Program-made: the position numbers and the translations under genes
The notes under the pieces: model-generated
The model's database searches: none
What the model saw: the letters and a program-made list of their open reading frames with translations, nothing else
What the model was told of the DNA's origin: nothing
Source of the DNA: Eublepharis macularius
Lineage: Eukaryota > Chordata > Lepidosauria > Squamata > Eublepharidae
DNA length: 64,000 nucleotides
NCBI RefSeq assembly: GCF_028583425.1
Contig: NC_072801.1
Span: forward strand, 64,495,766-64,559,765
Direction of reading: 5' to 3'
Shown: positions 48,901 through 53,725 of the stretch, piece by piece
Position numbering within the stretch: position 1 is the stretch's first letter
Layout of the letters: each line of letters starts with the position of its first letter

Positions 48901-51809
48901 GTGGAGTGCAATCTAAACTCCCCTCTGTCTGGAGATCAGGGGGTGGGGCCACCAGCCATGTGACCATTTTCAAGAGGTTCCGGAACTCCGTTCCACCGCG
49001 TTCCAGCTGAAAAAAAGCCCTGGTTATGAGCATTCTCTTTCTCTCTCTCTCCTTCCCCCACCTCCAGGACTGCTCAGTGGCTTCCTGTAAGACAATCCGG
49101 TGTGACATTTTGTCTCTGAAGATGTGGCATCCGGTGGAGTTCACGATCAAGGGCAACATCAGTTTCCAGTGGGCATCTCAGGTACGGAGGCTGCTGTTAA
49201 GGGTATCACAGTAAAGAAGGGCGTTGCGGTGGGAGAAGGAAGTTTCTGGCCCGCAGAATGGTAACATGTTCCACTCGGGAGTCTGCAGCATCTGAGATCC
49301 CAGCAATGTATTCCTCTTTAAACCCACAGTTTCTTATTACACTTGATCTTAGCCAAAAGGCCAAGAAGCAATGCCCACAATTCCTTATTGATTCTTGTTC
49401 AGTTAAGAGTCTTTGGGGGATCTGATTCCTGTCTCACGGAGACTCCCCCCCCTCCCCCATATCTCCTAGACCCAAGAGAAGAAAGTGATCCTGGTGAGCT
49501 CTGCACAGATTTCTTATGATGATCAAAAATACACCCAGCAGGAGGGCTTTGTTAGCCAACAGGTAAGGAAAGTACCTGAAGGGAAGTTGGCATGTTGTAG
49601 CCTGATCTCAGAAGTGAAGCAGGGTCAGCCCTGGTCAGTACTTGGATGGGACACCATCAAGGAAGGATGGGGTTGCTCTGTAGAGGAAAATGATGTGAGA
49701 GCACCTCTGCTCCTCACCTGCCTTGAAAGACCCTTCCTGGGGTTGCCATAAGTCATATGTGACTTGATGACATGCATGTATACAATGAGAGTGCGCAAGG
49801 GGGCATCACCCACAGCCAGAACCCTGATTTGTCAGGAACAGGTGCAATTTAGGAGTAACAACAAAGAAGGTCAGAAGACTGAGGGCCAAACTACAAGTGA
49901 TGCCTGACACTAGTTGGTCACTTGTCTACTTCCCTCAAGTTCTGATGGGAAATGTAGGCAGCTTGGCGGAATGTTGGACAAGTGACAGTTGAAAAGTTCA
50001 TTGTAGAGCAGTCAGAGAGCCAAGCTGCAAGAGCAGGACGCCCACATTTCACATCAAAACTTGAGGGAAGCTGACATGTGTCCAACCTGTGTCAGTTGTC
50101 ACTTGTAGCTTGGCCCTCAGACAGAATCGGGCCTCCAGGCTTCTTTTCACAGAACAGAGAGAGGAGTGGGTTCAGGCGCACCGGTAAGCGTTATTGAATA
50201 TTGTGTCCCTGTGTGAAGATTGGTGCATGTGTCTTTAAATGCTTGGTTTGAGCTAGGTGAAGAGTGGGGGGGGGTGAGAGAGAGAAGAGTGAGTGATGTG
50301 ATTGGTTGATGACTGAGAGTGTGGGCGGAGTGAATGCAGTTTGAGACTGACAGTAGGGAGAGAAAAGTTTTGAGAGAGAAGAAAGTAGGCTAGCTGTGTG
50401 CTGCCTGAATGTTTTCTGTGAGGGAAATATAGAGCCTAGAGAAAGAGGCTAACTGTGTGTGAAGCCTTACAAGAGATCTGTGTGAATGAGTTTAAATGAA
50501 GTAACATTAAGAACTAAGAAGTACTTTTATGAAACCAATACGCTTCTTGAAAAATAAACATTTATTTTGTTTTGTTATATCCCAGAGTAGCTGTCAGTGT
50601 TATATCCCATTCCTATCCTCAGGGCCACATAGAACCATGAAGAAGCCTGACGCTTAGGAACGTTACCAAAGGGAAAACTTAATTAACACATATTGGAATA
50701 TAATATTCCTGGTGGCAGCTAACTACCCAGAGGGTGTAAGGGGAAGATTAAAAGAAAAATCTACCCCCCAAAAGTAAAGGTCATAACAGGTGCTGGTAAG
50801 CGTTATTGAATATTGTGTCCCTGTGTGAAGATTGGCCATTCTCTCCTCTCACCTCCAGGTACAGACAGTGGTAGAACACATCGAGGTCTACAACTACTTG
50901 CCTGCAATCATTGCGGGGACTTTTGTGGGCCTCATCCTTCTGGCTGTCATTGCTGCTGTCCTCTATAAGGTGAGACGGTGCTGGAGAGGAATTGTCGAGG
51001 GAGGGGGAGGAGGGGCCTTAGATTCAGCTGGTGCTCCTCAGAGGTTAGAATGTGTTGACAAGTGTGCAAAAGCAGAGGGGAGAGTGTGTCTGCACATGTT
51101 CAGAGTATGTTTCTCTTACCATTGGAGGAATCCTAGCCAGTCATTGGAAATCTGGCTTTTGAGCAAAGGGCTTCTGTGTCAATGTGATTCCGCACACGTT
51201 GGATAATGCAGTTCCAATCCTCTTTATAGATTATTTGGAACGGATTTTTTTGTGTGCGGAACAAAAAATCCACCTCAAACAGTTGATAAAGTGCATTGAA
51301 AATGCATTATCCAATGTGTGCGGAATCAGGATATAGGACTTAGTGTGGAGTAGTGGTTAGAGTGTTGGGCTACGATCTGGGAGGCCCAGGTTTGAATCCC
51401 CACTCTGCCAGTTTACTGGATGGCCATGGGCCAGTCTTTCCCTCTCTTTCTCTCTCAAACTAATGTATCCCACATGGTGGTGGCTGTAAGGATAAAATGG
51501 CAGAAGGGAGAATGATACTGTAAGCTGCTTTGGGGGGAAATGGAGTGTAAATAGATAAAAGGTGCCTTCCCTTTGGATTGAGCATTAGTACTGCTCCTCC
51601 AAGGATGCCTGGAGGATCAAGACTTTACTATGTGGCAGAGACTCGTCTTCTCCTTTGCTTAAACGCTTTTCTCATTCTAGGTTGGGTTCTTCAAGCGTCA
51701 GTATAAACAGATGTTGAGTGATGCTGGAGATGGCGATGGAGTTTCATCCCCCGGCCCCAGCAAGCAAGGCACTGACTCCACTCCCCCCAGCAAAGACAAT
51801 GTCTACTAA
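15069..51809 (+). CDS. ITGAM/ITGAX-like: Leukocyte integrin alpha chain with I domain, complete 30-exon gene
   Basis: This is the alpha chain of a beta-2-type leukocyte integrin, a cell-surface receptor for adhesion and, in the alpha-M/alpha-X group, complement fragment iC3b. All 30 coding exons were placed by GT-AG sites with consistent phase: 3480 nt, 1159 residues, close to human ITGAM (about 1152) and ITGAX (about 1163). Order: signal peptide (1-20), seven-bladed propeller with an inserted I domain (about 143-333), thigh/calf leg region, one membrane helix (about 1094-1116) and a short tail starting GFFKR (1119-1123). Residues such as [21 protein letters not shown] and GFFKRQYK match the ITGAM/ITGAX/ITGAD clade much better than ITGAL or ITGAE. 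The exact one-to-one human name cannot be decided, since the duplication in mammals may be lineage-specific. A paralogue lies on the minus strand from 57671. The gene looks intact. Exon coordinates are in the five block entries. Confidence 0.96.
16965..17225. mobile_element. Non-autonomous hAT-like fold-back element (intron 2)
   Basis: CAGGG...CCCTG ends, palindromic arms, and an 8-bp duplication with one mismatch (GTCCTCCT and GTTCTCCT). Confidence 0.87.
17338..17485 (+). repeat. AGGGTTGCCA-family repeat (intron 2)
   Basis: It starts AGGGTTGCCAACCTCTGG and runs to AATTTCCCAACC. It is shorter than the usual 215 bp and ends about 90 bases before exon 3. Confidence 0.7.
18057..18229. mobile_element. 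Palindromic GGCC-ended MITE (intron 3)
   Basis: Arms start GGCCATTTCTGCACGGCTTAC and return as its near reverse complement. TTT on both sides is consistent with a 3-bp target duplication, as at 13929 and 13944. Confidence 0.8.
19036..19180. mobile_element. Degenerate GGCC-type MITE (intron 5)
   Basis: Ends GGCTGTTTCTGCACA and TGTTGAAATGGCC are imperfect inverted repeats of the GGCC family. The interior is poorly palindromic. Confidence 0.45.
19240..19355 (+). repeat. L2-like LINE 3' tail (intron 5)
   Basis: GTTAGCCGTCCTGAGCCC...GGGGAGGGCGGGGTATAAAT followed by AAATAAATAAATA is a common reptile LINE 3' end. A second copy is at 54690. Confidence 0.6.
20081..20270. mobile_element. GCCAAGCTACA-family palindromic MITE (intron 5)
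   Basis: Inverted ends AGCCAAGCTACAAGTGATGA and the reverse of TCACTTGTAGCTTGGCT. The arms are repeats of GCAAGTGAACAGGGAGGAAT-type sequence. Confidence 0.8.
20290..20400 (+). repeat. LINE-like repeat fragment close to exon 6
   Basis: Words such as CCAAGCCATTTAGGGCCTTA and AACCAGCACTTTGA are common in reptile interspersed repeats (probably a LINE 3' region). This is a weak assignment from memory of the family. Confidence 0.35.
20479..22637 (+). CDS. ITGAM/ITGAX-like: Integrin alpha exons 6-9: ligand-binding alpha-I (vWA) domain
   Basis: Exons: 20479-20609, 21532-21665, 21814-21967, 22487-22637. The metal-ion-dependent adhesion site is complete: DGSGS (Asp156, Ser158, Ser160), the Thr in WTYTATAI (about 223) and Asp254 in VITDGEK. 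The I domain is about 190 residues and ends in KIFAIEG, as in human ITGAM and ITGAX. The donor of exon 8 is GTGCGA, weaker than the GTAAG/GTGAG donors of the other exons; phase and homology still force this boundary. Intron 7 is only 148 bases. Confidence 0.93.
22113..22318. mobile_element. Degenerate palindromic GGCC-type MITE (intron 8)
   Basis: The left arm (CCCTCCGGAAAATCACGCAAAA) pairs with the right arm (TTTTGTGCAATTTTCTGGAGGG). The centre contains AATGATGTGATGATG flanked by inverted AACCCCATTTAA-like words. Confidence 0.65.
23083..23585 (-). mobile_element. Penelope-like element 3' fragment (intron 9)
   Basis: The minus-strand frame 23308-23493 reads [22 protein letters not shown], the GIY-YIG endonuclease tail of Penelope-like retroelements. 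The 3' non-coding end (AGTCCAGTAGCACCTTTAAG, CTTTCGAGAACCACAG on the plus strand) matches the usual end of these elements in lizards. It is 5'-truncated and broken. Confidence 0.75.
24177..36597 (+). CDS. ITGAM/ITGAX-like: Integrin alpha exons 10-15: remaining propeller blades
   Basis: Exons: 24177-24250, 24826-24958, 27388-27536, 34651-34785, 35648-35854, 36467-36597. Exon 10 carries [14 protein letters not shown] and exon 11 [17 protein letters not shown]. Three Ca-binding FG-GAP loops are intact: DLDRDSNTD (464-472), DITGDRWTD (526-534) and DLTGDGLPD (588-596). Intron 12 is 7.1 kb because it houses the DIRS element; the exons on both sides and their splice sites are intact. Confidence 0.93.
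25085..25400 (-). mobile_element. RTE-BovB LINE 3' fragment (intron 11)
   Basis: The minus-strand frame 25101-25334 reads [15 protein letters not shown]...[15 protein letters not shown], matching the C-terminus known from BovB. The 3' end (GTCGTCAAGTCGCCTCCAAC, ATGGCGACCCTATGAATGAA on the plus strand) resembles the BovB tail also found in ruminant repeats. It is 5'-truncated. Confidence 0.75.
25405..26180 (+). mobile_element. Non-LTR retrotransposon 3' fragment (family unresolved)
   Basis: The plus-strand translation around 25600-25750 gives [14 protein letters not shown] and [14 protein letters not shown]...HIIVFCP, a Cys-rich C-terminal region seen in reptile LINEs. The 3' end has AAAGCAATAAACATA. 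A MITE (26008-26126) is inserted near the tail. It is decayed. Confidence 0.5.
26008..26126. mobile_element. GGGCCAAGCTACA-family MITE inside a LINE tail
   Basis: Inverted ends GGGCCAAGCTACACATGACA and TGTGTAGCTTGGCCC flank GGCAAGTG/CACTTGCC arms. TGT on both sides is a possible 3-bp duplication. Confidence 0.8.
26734..27106. mobile_element. Non-autonomous hAT-type element, second family (intron 11)
   Basis: Termini TAGAGATGAGCACGAAC and GTTCATGTGTGTCTCTA are inverted repeats. An 8-bp duplication TTTAGCAA occurs at 26726-26733 and 27107-27114. The interior repeats GTTCATGAAC-like words and has no coding capacity. Confidence 0.82.
27675..27869 (+). repeat. DIRS left terminal inverted repeat
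   Basis: It is inverted against 33547-33770. The shared block runs from CATGGGGGACTGCGCAGG to CCTTCCCTCAGTTCTC with few differences. The outermost 30 bases differ between the two sides and are instead matched by the internal complementary region. Confidence 0.92.
28052..29929 (+). CDS. DIRS gag-like frame (ORF1), fossil element
   Basis: About 625 residues from the ATG at 28052. A Cys/His-rich N-terminus (HCLQCHTKM...[17 protein letters not shown]) is followed by a long Ser/Pro/Arg-rich middle and a more conserved end (about residues 385-625, including [20 protein letters not shown]) as in other vertebrate DIRS first frames. The G+C- and CG-rich composition stands out from the surrounding intron. 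Confidence 0.85.
   Translation: MASMALFKHCLQCHTKMAKTDGHELCLFCLGETHNVSACKICQGFTNKTRQDRRARLNSSLWQSVMSEGAPLPPPKAGPSPSAGRHSRAGSVASARSGSKPRPPSASASRAASPAQGPARPPRSASSTRSDPRPASEPRILVPSPRSEPTTGPIPIKAKRSKQRSPSKARSASVPSSSSEPAKKKKKTKHHRSSRPAPQEEVIVLPHTPSPHLGSPEPEEVSVPVPDPMAFETVQAEFSSGPEPSPRRRGRPSPSRQSPRSEPSPSPHRGRPSPARPSSPAVGRERRRSGDSIRSARSTASRHRQASYLPSPYHCQWEGAPAGFSESEPGPSRSRRTWFPPPVLGEDSQLGSEEGEVESLADYQSESWSEPSPADDLVPSTGSPYKDLRIYADQMARMAQALEMDISSATPQTKDKLLKRIYGDNPASIGFPMLEGIEEIVERVWKVPCDQPPTSKRIEQLYKIKQGTWPALVKHPPPSSLVTEEFNPRRLGHSSVPADKEGRKLDAMGRRQYIVASLGLRIANYQTIMAGYQLYLWEKLASYTRDLPPEQKAVVSLLQTEAVRLSKQQMNAGSHAAETAARGMASAVVLRRHSWLRSTALSQEVRSSESPLKGTRCSPSPPTRP
30310..32097 (+). CDS. DIRS reverse transcriptase / RNase H frame, fossil element
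   Basis: 595 residues. Reverse transcriptase is recognised by [31 protein letters not shown] and [14 protein letters not shown]. RNase H is recognised by [36 protein letters not shown] and [17 protein letters not shown]-terminal extension common in DIRS elements follows ([20 protein letters not shown]). It overlaps the recombinase frame. Confidence 0.92.
   Translation: MGYGLEFIELPRCTSPLTAVNNTMAELDAEIVSLLAKGAVEELPYEDSVRGFFSRFFLVPKKDGGLRPILDLRGLNAFLKVTKFRMVTLASVIALLKQGDWFAVLDLKDAYFHVGIREEHRKYLSFIYRQRVFRYKVLPFGLSTAPRVFTKCVAPVVSFLREEGCTIFPYLNDWLIVAESESRLVQDIGLVLSTCQCLGLLVNFEKSKLVPSCKVSYIGALLDSVEGKALLPLERARSLRGLVSMFKRNRFQSVRTIQCLLGHMAAATSVVPYARLRMRPLQNWFVRKYDAQQHSPSLKFSVPRVILSSLDWWLSDDNLFKGTPFGYQHHDVTVTTDASLLGWGAYCGEVCVQDVWSEREKTLHINVLELRAIRFALVSLTALLKNRRVLVQTDNTTAMYYVNQQGGTVSMALCREATLTWQWAIRNGVSLRAIHVAGSDNARADALSRVLLLDHEWELNVEYIGPIFQMWGRPVIDVFATAATTKAHTFCSRAGSDPLSIGDAFQFTWTQGLHYMFPPFPLIPRVLCKMEEDGTDCILVAPFWPRQVWFPKLLRMSQRTYVSLPPRQDLLLNGSLVHHDPGKLHLTAWRIVPPL
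31833..33113 (+). CDS. DIRS tyrosine recombinase frame, fossil element
   Basis: 426 residues in another frame, overlapping the previous one by 265 bases, an arrangement common in DIRS. The phage-integrase-like C-terminal half is recognised by [15 protein letters not shown] and by [13 protein letters not shown]...[16 protein letters not shown]. This replaces the integrase of LTR elements and explains the absence of a target duplication. Confidence 0.9.
   Translation: MDAGLALHVSTISLDPQGPVQDGGGRDGLHSGGPLLATAGLVPEAPADVPTDICQSAPSARPSPEREPGPPRPGEAAPYSLADRSSPVGFTDEVQRVLLNARRPSTRRAYAAKWRRFEVWALAKGVVPDSSPLGVVFEYLCHLRGLGLKVSSLKVHLAAISAAHTRVEGVTVFSHPQSRQFLKGMFNLYPPVPAPVPQWSLSLVLSRLMLPPFEPMATCPLDILSYKVAFLVAVTSARRVSELSALRSDPPFLVFHPNKVVLRPSLVFLPKVVSAFHLSQDISLPAFFPHPSSKGEKALHSLDLKRAIAYYLDRTKGFRSSPHLFVCFGAKDKGNRASSQTLSRWIVTAISKAYSLAGVACPLHVRAHSTRSQASSSALLRGVPLVNICKAATWSSADTFVRHYAIDVNAEQDVSVARAVLHSLFS
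33356..33445 (+). repeat. DIRS internal complementary region
   Basis: 33356-33385 is complementary to the left edge of the element and 33389-33445 to the right edge, meeting at GAA (33386-33388). In the DIRS family this region is thought to template completion of the ends through a circular intermediate. Confidence 0.9.
33547..33770 (-). repeat. DIRS right terminal inverted repeat
   Basis: Inverted partner of 27675-27869, extended at its outer side by about 57 bases that match the internal complementary region. Confidence 0.92.
34084..34365. mobile_element. Compound GGGCCAAGCTACA-family MITE (intron 12)
   Basis: Two left ends (34084, 34195) and two right ends (about 34312, 34363) of the family are interleaved. 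This looks like one copy inserted into another. Confidence 0.75.
35243..35365. mobile_element. hAT-like fold-back element, right half (intron 13)
   Basis: It carries CCCCTCTGTCTGGAGATCAGG to AGAAAAAAAGCCCTG. The left half is missing, so no target duplication can be tested. Confidence 0.75.
35868..36079 (-). repeat. AGGGTTGCCA-family repeat (intron 14)
   Basis: A minus-orientation copy (GGAAAATTCCTGGAAATTTGG ... GGGGGTTGGCAAC) starting 14 bases after exon 14. A run of about 13 C interrupts it. Confidence 0.65.
36976..37237. mobile_element. Non-autonomous hAT-like fold-back element (intron 15)
   Basis: CAGGG...CCCTG ends. The 8-bp duplication has one mismatch (GATGGAAG and GTTGGAAG). The interior carries TTCCAGCTGACCCAAAGTGA, shared with the copy at 9960. 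Confidence 0.87.
37240..38250. other. Intron 15 sequence without a recognised family
   Basis: Nothing coding. A segment at about 37560-37970 (TTTAAAAACATTTACTTCTA and so on) has the feel of a degraded repeat, possibly an LTR, but no termini were found. Confidence 0.3.
38255..38325 (+). repeat. L2-like LINE 3' tail (intron 15)
   Basis: CCGCCTTGAGTCTCAGTGAG followed by AAAGGCGGACTGTAAA matches the tail at 9785. Confidence 0.6.
38651..49562 (+). CDS. ITGAM/ITGAX-like: Integrin alpha exons 16-28: thigh and calf (leg) domains
   Basis: Exons: 38651-38808, 39462-39613, 40610-40741, 41033-41106, 42612-42753, 42847-42960, 44228-44307, 45084-45167, 45312-45390, 46723-46830, 47043-47126, 49068-49181, 49470-49562. 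Family words include [13 protein letters not shown] (exon 19), [16 protein letters not shown] (exon 20), CNINHPIFW (exon 21), [12 protein letters not shown] (exon 23), STKYVNFTA (exon 24), [13 protein letters not shown] (exon 25) and CKTIRCDI (exon 27). Several NxT/NxS sites indicate N-glycosylation. Intron 20 is very short (93 bases). Confidence 0.93.
40015..40265 (-). repeat. LINE 3' fragment, minus orientation, with an (ACA)n tract (intron 17)
   Basis: The minus-strand 3' end reads TGCCAATAAAGGTATTCGAT. The CAACAACAACAACAA tract at 40081-40101 interrupts a frame resembling a non-LTR C-terminus. Family uncertain; perhaps the same as 25405. Confidence 0.45.
40270..40585 (+). mobile_element. 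Penelope-like element 3' fragment (intron 17)
   Basis: The segment GAAGATGCCAGCCACAGCTG followed by CTGGCGAAACGTCAGGA and AACCCACAACAACC is typical of Penelope-like 3' ends in reptiles. It stops about 25 bases before the start of exon 18. Broken fragment. Confidence 0.55.
41931..42124. mobile_element. GCCAAGCTACA-ended MITE, second subfamily (intron 19)
   Basis: It has the same ends (AGAGCCAAGCTACAGGTGATG ... CACTTGTAGCTTGGCTC) but a different core (CATTTCCCATCAAAACTT inverted). A sibling lies at 49880. Confidence 0.78.
43570..43970. mobile_element. Tandemly reiterated GCCAAGCTACA-family MITE array (intron 21)
   Basis: After one left end at 43570, right-end units of roughly 100 bp (GATCAAGTGGAGTGCAAGTG to ATTCGTCACTTGTAGCTTGG) repeat about three times, ending at 43765, 43868 and 43967. 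Confidence 0.8.
44010..44122 (+). repeat. tRNA-SINE 3' fragment (intron 21)
   Basis: TGGGCTAGATGGACTATGGG and CTCAGCACAAGGCAGCTTCAT correspond to the 3' half of the SINE at 58338 (reverse). Confidence 0.6.
44465..44560 (+). repeat. Penelope-like 3' end fragment (intron 22)
   Basis: CCTGATGAAGAGCTCTGGTG, CGCGAAAGCTTGCTG and AATAAAAGTTATTG are typical of Penelope-like 3' ends. Short and broken. Confidence 0.45.
45808..45864 (-). repeat. tRNA-like SINE head fragment (intron 24)
   Basis: The reverse complement contains GGCTCAGCGGCAGAGTA and GATTCAGGTTCGTATC, the A and B boxes of a tRNA-headed SINE. It is too short for a tRNA gene. Confidence 0.55.
46002..46195 (+). pseudogene. 7SL (SRP RNA)-derived retrocopy or SINE, Alu-domain head (intron 24)
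   Basis: The start GCCGGGCGTGGTGGCGCATG, then CCTGTAATCCCTGCTG, GGGAGGCTGAGGC, GGATCGCCTGAGCCCGGGAG and GGGCTGCAG follow the 5' Alu domain of 7SL RNA closely. The following 100 bases align only loosely to the next part of 7SL. A 14-bp direct repeat AGTATTGGTAGGGA flanks it (45988-46001 and 46196-46209), the mark of LINE-mediated retroposition. There is no poly(A) tail; the copy ends near ACCCAGTGAGATAAC. It is either a truncated 7SL pseudogene or a member of a 7SL-headed SINE family. Internal promoter boxes remain readable; expression is unknown. Confidence 0.85.
46523..46672. mobile_element. Palindromic MITE with GGCC/TTCC(A/G)CAC ends (intron 24)
   Basis: Arms GGCCATTTCCACACATGTTGAATAATGC-like and the reverse of GGATTATCCAACGCGTGTGG. 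The sister copy is at 51184. It ends 50 bases before exon 25. Arms are described here by their first words only. Confidence 0.7.
47309..47736 (+). repeat. AGGTTTGCCAAC element with a long insertion (intron 26)
   Basis: The first part matches the AGGGTTGCCA family (GGCCTGGATATTCACCGGAATTACAG). It then holds three CTGTTGCCCACC-like units and a segment unlike the family, and ends GACCTGGCAACC. Confidence 0.5.
47737..47893 (+). repeat. AGGGTTGCCA-family repeat, 3' part (intron 26)
   Basis: It runs from ATCTCCAGATGATAGAGATC through AAGAATTTCCTAAC and is cut by the MITE that follows. Confidence 0.7.
47890..48023. mobile_element. GGGCCAAACTACA-family MITE (intron 26)
   Basis: GGGCCAAACTACAAGTGACG to CGTCACTTGTAGCTTGGCCC with inner GGCAAGTG/CACTTGCC arms. 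It is inserted in the AGGGTTGCCA copy: GAGTTGGCAGCCCT just after it looks like that copy's missing end. Confidence 0.82.
48331..48560 (+). repeat. tRNA-derived SINE (intron 26)
   Basis: The head TGTGGTGTAGTGGTGACAGT and the B box GGTTCGAATC are tRNA-like. The body has TCACAGGGTTGCTGTGAGGA and the end CCACTTTGGGTCCCC...GAGAAAGG. A diverged copy follows at 51341. Confidence 0.8.
48765..49022. mobile_element. Non-autonomous hAT-like fold-back element (intron 26)
   Basis: Perfect 8-bp duplication GTTATGAG on both sides, CAGGG...CCCTG ends, and palindromic arms around GCCCTCCGTGCTGGAGCAG. It ends 45 bases before exon 27. Confidence 0.92.
49340..49372 (-). pseudogene. U2 snRNA 5'-end fragment (intron 27)
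   Basis: The minus strand reads ATTGCTTCTTGGCCTTTTGG then CTAAGATCAAGTGT, the first 33 or so bases of U2 snRNA with two changes. It lacks the rest of U2, so it is a truncated retrocopy and not a functional snRNA gene. Confidence 0.88.
49880..50120. mobile_element. GGGCCAAACTACA-ended MITE, second subfamily (intron 28)
   Basis: Ends TGAGGGCCAAACTACAAGTG and CACTTGTAGCTTGGCCCTCA. GAC on both sides is a possible 3-bp duplication. Core as at 41931. Confidence 0.82.
50182..50833 (+). repeat. Possible LTR-element fossil bounded by a 41-bp direct repeat (intron 28)
   Basis: A segment from GGTAAGCGTTATTGAATATT to GTGTGAAGATTGG occurs at 50182-50222 and 50793-50833. Between them is a purine-rich stretch, AATAAACATTTATTTTG, and TGGTGGCAGCTAACTACC, which recalls the region after an LTR. 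One reading is a 5' LTR plus leader followed by the first bases of a second LTR. It is broken and there are no coding parts. Confidence 0.4.
50859..51809 (+). CDS. ITGAM/ITGAX-like: Integrin alpha exons 29-30: membrane helix and cytoplasmic tail
   Basis: Exons: 50859-50969 and 51681-51809. Exon 29 encodes the membrane-proximal stretch ([11 protein letters not shown]) and a hydrophobic helix ending LYK. Exon 30 begins with [12 protein letters not shown], the conserved alpha-chain tail motif that clasps the beta tail and keeps the receptor inactive, followed by a 30-residue Ser/Pro/Asp-rich tail ending KDNVY and TAA at 51807-51809. The paralogue at 57671 shares [11 protein letters not shown] but then diverges, so downstream signalling could differ. 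Confidence 0.95.
51184..51328. mobile_element. Palindromic MITE (intron 29)
   Basis: TGATTCCGCACACGTTGGAT reads back as ATCCAATGTGTGCGGAATCA. Sister of 46523. Confidence 0.8.
51341..51560 (+). repeat. tRNA-derived SINE (intron 29)
   Basis: TGTGGAGTAGTGGTTAGAGT and GGTTTGAATCCCCACTCTGCC form the tRNA-like head. It is the same family as 48331. Confidence 0.75.
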
Positions 51810-52507
51810 CACCCCCCCCCCCGAGTCCTATGAGACTTTTGGGGTGCTGGTGAAAAAGGATGAGGAGGATCCCATTTGCCTACCCAAAAAGTCTGTGTTG
51901 GGGTTTGAGGGAGTTGCATCGATAAAAGCCAAGTGGGACAAGGGCTGCAGGAAACAGGCAAGACTGAATGAAAAACCGGACAAGATGGAATGGAAAAGCT
52001 GGCTGGATCCAGCCCCAGGACTCCACTGTGGCAGAGATGTGGCAAACTTGTTTTGGCTCTTTTAAACTCAGGTCTTCTCATACGGAAACCATTGTGAGAT
52101 TTTTTTTTTAACGTTTGCACAAATGAGCTGCAAGTGCTTCCTTTTCTAAGAAGTGGGACACAAATGGTCCAGTCTTATTATCCACTTATTCGTGGGGTGG
52201 AAGGGGAAGTTGCGACTGAGGCAGAGTGTTGTATCGACAACCTAGTAATGAGCTCCAGAGATGTCATTATTTCCTTATTGTGTGGTAGGCACTGAGGCTG
52301 AGAGAGGGTGGTTTACAACACCCCTCCAATGTAGACCAGAGTGATTAACCCATATTGGAGTATGTGCAGAAGGTGAGTGGTTAACAACCACCCTGTAGTG
52401 TGATTCCTTGAATTCAGACAGGTTGGTTGCAACCCCAAGAACACCTTCCAGATAGGAGACCTAGTGAGAGACCTCCTTACCGTTCTAATAGATCAACGGA
52501 GAGTCTA

Positions 52508-52513
52508 AATAAA
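52508..52513 (+). terminator. Candidate polyadenylation signal of the integrin alpha gene
   Basis: AATAAA lies about 700 bases after the stop codon. It is the first canonical signal seen downstream. Confidence 0.55.
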
Positions 52514-52588
52514 ACTAAAGAGGGAGCCTTTGTTCTCCCTGGCAGCTAATAAGTTATGTCAAAATAAGCAACAGTGTATTATTATTAC

Positions 52589-52970
52589 CCGGGATTTTTT
52601 TCTGGGAAAAGAGGTGGTGGAACTCAGTGGGTTGCCAGCACAGGGGGCAATTCCTGGCGGGAGGTGATGCCCCTGGTACCACATGCACATGTGCAAAGTG
52701 CGCGCACATTCCTGGGACCGCACAATGACATCACTTTGGGTCAGCTGGAACAAGGGGGGCGTTTTTTAAAGTTTAAATAACCCTTGGCGAAAAGGGTCAC
52801 ATGGCCACTGCCCCCGCCCCCTGATCTCCAGACAGAGGGGAGTTTAGATCGCCCTCCGCGACTCCCCTCTGTCTGGAGATGAGGGGGCGGGGCCACCAGC
52901 CATGTGACCATTTTCTCTGAGGGAAACCCACTGAGCTCCACCACCTCTTTTCCCAGAAAAAAAAGCCCTG
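52589..52970. mobile_element. hAT-like fold-back element
   Basis: It starts near GGGATTTTTTTCTGGGAAAA and ends AAAAAAAAGCCCTG. It is larger than other copies and includes ACCCAAAGTGATG-type and palindromic GGGGAGTTTAGATCGCCC parts. No clear target duplication. Confidence 0.75.
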
Positions 52971-53164
52971 ACCCTCAAGCTTTGTGCTGCTTCCTGCCTT
53001 TTCCCTTCTCTTTATCCTCTTTGAAAATGAGTAACGAAAGCAGCACAGAAGGGGTTAGGAAGTAAGGTGTAGACTTGAACCTGCTCCTCTTTCCTCATCT
53101 CTTCCACCTTTTCTCCCAGTGAGTCTCCCTCTGCTTCCTTTTTTGCTGCTGGTGTGTTAGAGGG

Positions 53165-53725
53165 GGGGGACTGTTTGTTGTTGGTGGGAATGCCAACAGG
53201 TCATTAATTTTTGGAAGAATATCCTCACTTCGATTAAAGACATCACTAACTACACAATCCCTCTAAAACCTGAATTCATCTTTTTGGATCAATGGGACGC
53301 CCTACTCATTCCCAAAATAAGAAAGGACCTTATAACAAGCCTGCTAACAGCTGCAAAGAGCGTTACTGCAACTTATTGGAAAAGTAATAGTGTTCCAACA
53401 TTATCTGTCTGGCATAACAAGATCTGGGATCATTTCATTACAGAAAAATTGAGTGACAAAATTTATCAAGCCGAGCACTTTTGCAAAAGCACTAATTTTC
53501 AGGAGAAATGGTCTCCATTCTATGAATATCTGGAAAACAATAATATCTGGGCGGTATCAAAGTTTCACAAATCTGTTTTTGAATTGCTATAATGTAGTTC
53601 TTAGAATTTAAGCCTTATCACTGTTACTTTACATTGTATATAGTATTGTTATTTGGTTATTGGTTGTCTTTTAGTTACCAATTGTTACTTGTTAATCTGA
53701 GTGATCTTGTAAAAAAAAAAAAAAG
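53165..53725 (+). mobile_element. L1 LINE 3' end (ORF2 C-terminus, 3' UTR, A-tail)
   Basis: The plus-strand frame gives CWWECQQVINFWKNI then DQWDALLIPKI and AAKSVTATYWKS...LSVWHNKIWD, the C-terminal region of L1 ORF2. The stop is at about 53590. A T-rich 3' UTR follows and an A-run closes the element at 53711-53725. It is 5'-truncated. Confidence 0.75.

Noticed and set aside
49340-49372. Functional U2 snRNA gene
   Set aside because: Only the first 33 or so bases are present; the Sm site and 3' stem-loops are absent.
15069-51809. Assignment as ITGAL, ITGAE or ITGA1/2
   Set aside because: Propeller, leg and tail words match the ITGAM/ITGAX/ITGAD clade, the COX6A neighbour agrees, and the ITGAE extra domain and ITGA1/2 tail patterns are absent.
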